In this document: piece by piece, positions 28,485 to 32,175 of the stretch
How positions within the stretch are numbered: position 1 is the first letter of the stretch
Layout: every line of letters begins with the position of its first letter
Origin: an uncultured Algibacter sp.
GTDB taxonomy: Bacteria > Bacteroidota > Bacteroidia > Flavobacteriales > Flavobacteriaceae
DNA length: 32,175 bases
Assembly: GCA_937936645.1 (NCBI GenBank)
Contig: CALHCQ010000023.1
Span: forward strand, 1 to 32,175
Direction: 5' to 3'
The notes under the pieces: model-generated
Database searches by the model: none
What the model saw: the letters and a program-made list of their open reading frames with translations, nothing else
What the model was told of the DNA's origin: nothing
Made by a program: the position numbers and the translations under genes

Positions 28485-31040
28485 ATGGCGAAGAATCTAG
28501 TAATTGTTGAGTCACCTGCAAAGGCTAAAACTATCGAGAAATTTTTAGGAAAAGATTTTAAAGTAGAGTCTAGTTTTGGGCATATCTCCGATTTGCCTTC
28601 TAAAGAATTGGGTATTAATGTAGATGGTGATTTTAAACCAACTTACGAAGTATCTAAAGACAAAAAAGCGGTTGTAAAAAAACTTAAAGATTTAGCAAAA
28701 AAAGCAGAAATTGTATGGCTAGCCAGTGATGAGGATCGCGAGGGAGAAGCTATTGCATGGCACTTAGCCGAGACTTTAAAGCTAGATAAAGAAACCACAA
28801 AGCGTATTGTTTTTCACGAAATTACAAAGACGGCCATAAAAAAAGCGATAGAAAACCCTAGAGGCATAGATTACGATTTGGTAGATGCCCAACAAGCACG
28901 TCGTGTTTTAGACAGGATTGTGGGTTACGAATTGTCTCCTGTACTTTGGCGTAAGGTAAAAGGAGGGTTATCTGCAGGACGTGTACAATCGGTTTCTGTT
29001 AGATTAATTGTAGAGCGCGAACGCTCTATACAAGATTTTAAACCTGTGGCGTCTTATAGAATAGATGCCGAATTTTCTAATGAAGATGGTCAAGCCTTTA
29101 AAGCTAAATTGCCAAAAACATTTTCTTCAAAAGAAGAAGCGTATGCTTTTTTAGAAAAAAATAAAACGGCCGATTTTAAAGTTGCTGATTTACAGAAAAA
29201 ACCAGCAAAAAAATCTCCAGCAGCACCATTTACAACGTCAACTTTACAGCAAGAGGCTTCAAGGAAATTATACTTTTCTGTAAGTAAAACCATGACTATG
29301 GCACAACGTTTATACGAAGCCGGTCTTATAACTTACATGAGAACAGATAGTGTAAACCTATCTGATGAAGCAAAAAAAGGAGCTCAAGAAGAAATAGAAA
29401 ATGTTTACGGAGCAAAATACAGCCAGCCTAGAAATTATAAAGGAAAATCTAAAGGAGCACAAGAAGCTCACGAAGCTATACGTCCAACAAATTTTGCGAC
29501 ACATTCTGTAGATATAGATTACGACCAGGCGAGACTTTACGATTTAATATGGAAGCGCTCCATAGCATCGCAAATGAGTGAGGCACAATTAGAACGTACA
29601 AATGTTAAAATAAGCGCATCTACACATAAAGAAACCTTTACTGCAAATGGAGAGGTTATTACTTTTGATGGTTTTTTAAAGGTGTATTTAGAAGGTACCG
29701 ACGATGAAGATGGCGAACAACAAGAAGGTATGTTGCCAGCCATGAATACTGGAGAAACATTGCTTAATAGCTTCATTTCTGCTACAGAACGTTACACGCG
29801 TGCACCAGCACGATTTACAGAAGCATCCTTAGTAAAAAAATTAGAAGAATTAGGTATTGGACGTCCGTCTACATATGCGCCAACGATATCTACCATTCAA
29901 AATAGAAATTATGTAGAAAAAGGAGCTGTAGATGGTAAAGAACGTAGCTATACACAGTTAAAACTACAACACGGCGAGCTAACCGATACTTTATTGTCGG
30001 AAAAAGTAGGGTCCGACAAAGGAAAACTTGTACCTACAGATATTGGTATGATTGTTACAGATTTTTTAGTAAATCACTTCGAAAACATTTTAGATTATAA
30101 CTTTACAGCCAAAGTAGAGGCCGATTTCGATGAAATAGCAGAGGGGAAAGAAGATTGGATTAAAATGATGAAGACCTTCTACACAAAGTTTCATCCTCAA
30201 GTAGAAGACGTTAAAGAAAATGCCGATAGAGAGTCTGGCGAGCGTATTTTAGGTACCGACCCAGAAACAGGTAAACAAGTAAGTGTACGTTTGGGCAAAT
30301 TTGGACCCATGGTGCAAAAAGGAACTGTAGATGATGAAGAGAAACCTCAGTTTGCAAGTTTAAGCCCAGAGCAACAATTAAATACAATTACCTACGAAGA
30401 GGCTATGGATTTATTCCAGCTTCCAAAAAACCTAGGACATTTTGAAGATGAAGAAGTTGTAGTAAACAATGGTCGTTTTGGTCCCTATGTTAAATTTGGA
30501 GCTGCCTATGTTTCTTTGCCTAAAGGAACCGATCCTTTAAGTGTCGAGTTAGACGATGCTATTGTTTTAATAAAAGAAAAGCAAAAAGCAGACGCTCCAA
30601 TTTATATGTATAAAGATTTGCCCGTGCAAAAAGGTAAAGGTCGTTTTGGTCCTTATATAAAATGGAATAACATGTTTATTAACGTAAACAAAAAATATGA
30701 TTGGGATAACTTATCCGATGATGATATTGTAGAGTTAATAGAAGTTAAAATTCAAAAGGAGATAGACAAAGTTATACATAATTGGGAAGAAGATGGCATC
30801 CGTGTAGAAAAAGCACGCTGGGGTAGACACAATGTAATGCAAGGTAAAATAAAAGTTGAGTTGCCAAAAACAGTCGATGTTACAGAGATGACTTTAGACG
30901 AGGCTAAGGCTCACATTGCAACCAAAGCACCTAAAAAGAAAGCCGCCAAGAAAAAAGCGGCGCCAAAAAAAACAGCAGCTAAAAAAACGGCTACAAAGAC
31001 AAAAACAACCGTAAAGAAAACGACAACGAAAAAGAAATAA
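28485..31040 (+). CDS. topA: DNA topoisomerase I (type IA) with Lys-rich C-terminal tail
   Basis: MAKNLVIVESPAKAKTIEKFLGKDFKVESSFGHISDLP; SDEDREGEAIAWHLAE; active site LITYMRTDSVNLS; C-terminal KAPKKKAAKKKAAPKKTAAKKTATKTKTTVKKTTTKKK. Confidence 0.97.
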   Translation: MAKNLVIVESPAKAKTIEKFLGKDFKVESSFGHISDLPSKELGINVDGDFKPTYEVSKDKKAVVKKLKDLAKKAEIVWLASDEDREGEAIAWHLAETLKLDKETTKRIVFHEITKTAIKKAIENPRGIDYDLVDAQQARRVLDRIVGYELSPVLWRKVKGGLSAGRVQSVSVRLIVERERSIQDFKPVASYRIDAEFSNEDGQAFKAKLPKTFSSKEEAYAFLEKNKTADFKVADLQKKPAKKSPAAPFTTSTLQQEASRKLYFSVSKTMTMAQRLYEAGLITYMRTDSVNLSDEAKKGAQEEIENVYGAKYSQPRNYKGKSKGAQEAHEAIRPTNFATHSVDIDYDQARLYDLIWKRSIASQMSEAQLERTNVKISASTHKETFTANGEVITFDGFLKVYLEGTDDEDGEQQEGMLPAMNTGETLLNSFISATERYTRAPARFTEASLVKKLEELGIGRPSTYAPTISTIQNRNYVEKGAVDGKERSYTQLKLQHGELTDTLLSEKVGSDKGKLVPTDIGMIVTDFLVNHFENILDYNFTAKVEADFDEIAEGKEDWIKMMKTFYTKFHPQVEDVKENADRESGERILGTDPETGKQVSVRLGKFGPMVQKGTVDDEEKPQFASLSPEQQLNTITYEEAMDLFQLPKNLGHFEDEEVVVNNGRFGPYVKFGAAYVSLPKGTDPLSVELDDAIVLIKEKQKADAPIYMYKDLPVQKGKGRFGPYIKWNNMFINVNKKYDWDNLSDDDIVELIEVKIQKEIDKVIHNWEEDGIRVEKARWGRHNVMQGKIKVELPKTVDVTEMTLDEAKAHIATKAPKKKAAKKKAAPKKTAAKKTATKTKTTVKKTTTKKK

Positions 31041-31090
31041 TGGGTTTGTTTTAACTTTTAAAAGTGATAGTTATTTAAAATATTAAAATA

Positions 31091-32175
31091 ATGAGTTTAA
31101 GTTTTTTATCACCAGTACCAGATTCTGTGGTTTTGCATAACGATGTGCTATCGCAACAAGCGCTAGGCAATAAGTTTAAAATACATACAACTAAATTAGG
31201 TTTGCCAGATTTAGAAAATGTGCAAATAGCTATTGTAGGTGTTCTAGAAAACAGAAACGATGTTAATTATATAGGTCAAGATTTTAACTTAAACGAAGTG
31301 CGAGAAGCATTATATGCGCTTTTCCCTGGCAGTTGGCGCCTTAATATAGCCGATTTAGGCGATATTTATAAAGGCGAAACGGTACAGGATACTTATTTTG
31401 CCTTACAAAGTACTTTAACACTTTTAATAGAAAAGAAAATTATACCTATCATATTAGGAGGCACACAAGATCTTACTTATGCAAATTACAGGGCGTACGA
31501 TAATTTGGTTCCCATGGTAAATATTGTAAACGTAGATTGTAAATTCGATTTAGGCGATTCTACAAAAGCCATTAAAAATAATAGTTTTGTTGGTAAAATT
31601 ATTTTAGACGAGCCTTGCAATCTTTTTAGTTACGCCAATATAGGTTATCAAACTTATTTTAATTCTCAAGAAGAAATAGATTTGATGCAAAAGTTATATT
31701 TCGAAACCTATAGGTTAGGAGAAATAACCAACGATATTAAAGTTGTAGAACCGGTGCTTAGAGATGCTAATGTTGTTACTATAGACTTAAAGTCTGTTAA
31801 AGGTGCCGAAGTTAGTTTAAAGCAAAAGTTCTCGCCTAACGGTCTAGATGGCAAAGAAATATGCGCTATATCTCGTTATGCAGGTATAAGCAATAAAGTA
31901 ACATCGTTTGGTATATACGAATACAAACCCTCTACCGATAATGAAATAACATCTATGCTTATTTCGCAAATGATTTGGTACTTTATAGAGGGCGTTAATT
32001 ATAGAGTTAAAGATGATGATTTTGCAGATGAAACAGGTTATCAAAAATACATAACCCTTGTAGATTCTCAAGAATTGATTTTCTATAAAAGTATTAAAAC
32101 AGGAAGATGGTGGGTCGAATTATCTTTTTTATCAAATGTTAATAATAAATTAAAAAGACACACGTTATTACCTTG
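31091..32175 (+). CDS. Arginase/formimidoylglutamase-family protein, apparently missing canonical metal ligands (3' end outside window)
   Basis: ATG at 31091: MSLSFLSPVPDSVVLHNDVLSQQALGNKFKIHTTKLGLPDLENVQIAIVGVLENRNDV...LFPGSWRLNIADLGDIYKGETVQDTYFALQSTLTLLIEKKIIPIILGGTQDLTYANYRAYDN...; open to the right edge, absent from the ORF track. Confidence 0.8.
   Translation, partial: MSLSFLSPVPDSVVLHNDVLSQQALGNKFKIHTTKLGLPDLENVQIAIVGVLENRNDVNYIGQDFNLNEVREALYALFPGSWRLNIADLGDIYKGETVQDTYFALQSTLTLLIEKKIIPIILGGTQDLTYANYRAYDNLVPMVNIVNVDCKFDLGDSTKAIKNNSFVGKIILDEPCNLFSYANIGYQTYFNSQEEIDLMQKLYFETYRLGEITNDIKVVEPVLRDANVVTIDLKSVKGAEVSLKQKFSPNGLDGKEICAISRYAGISNKVTSFGIYEYKPSTDNEITSMLISQMIWYFIEGVNYRVKDDDFADETGYQKYITLVDSQELIFYKSIKTGRWWVELSFLSNVNNKLKRHTLLP

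Overview
This is an AT-rich chromosomal segment of a Bacteroidota, most likely Flavobacteriaceae, judging from gene content, gene neighbourhood and TTTG/TANNTTTG-type promoters. It is densely packed with mostly housekeeping genes. In order: a truncated alpha-2-macroglobulin-like protein (<1..3170, minus, missing from the supplied ORF track because it runs off the edge), a TPR protein, mpl, an orphan hybrid histidine kinase, radC, a polysaccharide-deacetylase-like protein, a secreted trio (lipoprotein, DUF5723-like beta-barrel, small secreted protein), rarA, a rhomboid protease, rlmB, a PLP aminotransferase, a fatty acid desaturase, rsmG, msrA, groEL/groES, a compact miaB / sigma-54-type regulator / lptE-like / TPR / secG operon, a membrane protein, an LpxR-like protein, topA, and an arginase/formimidoylglutamase-family gene cut by the right edge. 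I saw no rRNA, tRNA, CRISPR array, transposase, integrase or prophage. I found no clear undescribed multi-gene system. The observations most worth a second look are: (1) the arginase-fold protein next to topA has lost several canonical Mn ligands, suggesting a pseudoenzyme; (2) the groES and miaB promoters share an extended TTGTCAT at their -33 elements, and at miaB it forms a 15-bp dyad; (3) the NodB-like protein appears to lack catalytic histidines; (4) a translationally coupled secreted trio with a predicted surface-export lipoprotein; (5) several unexplained intergenic inverted repeats and an AATTTGG quasi-repeat.
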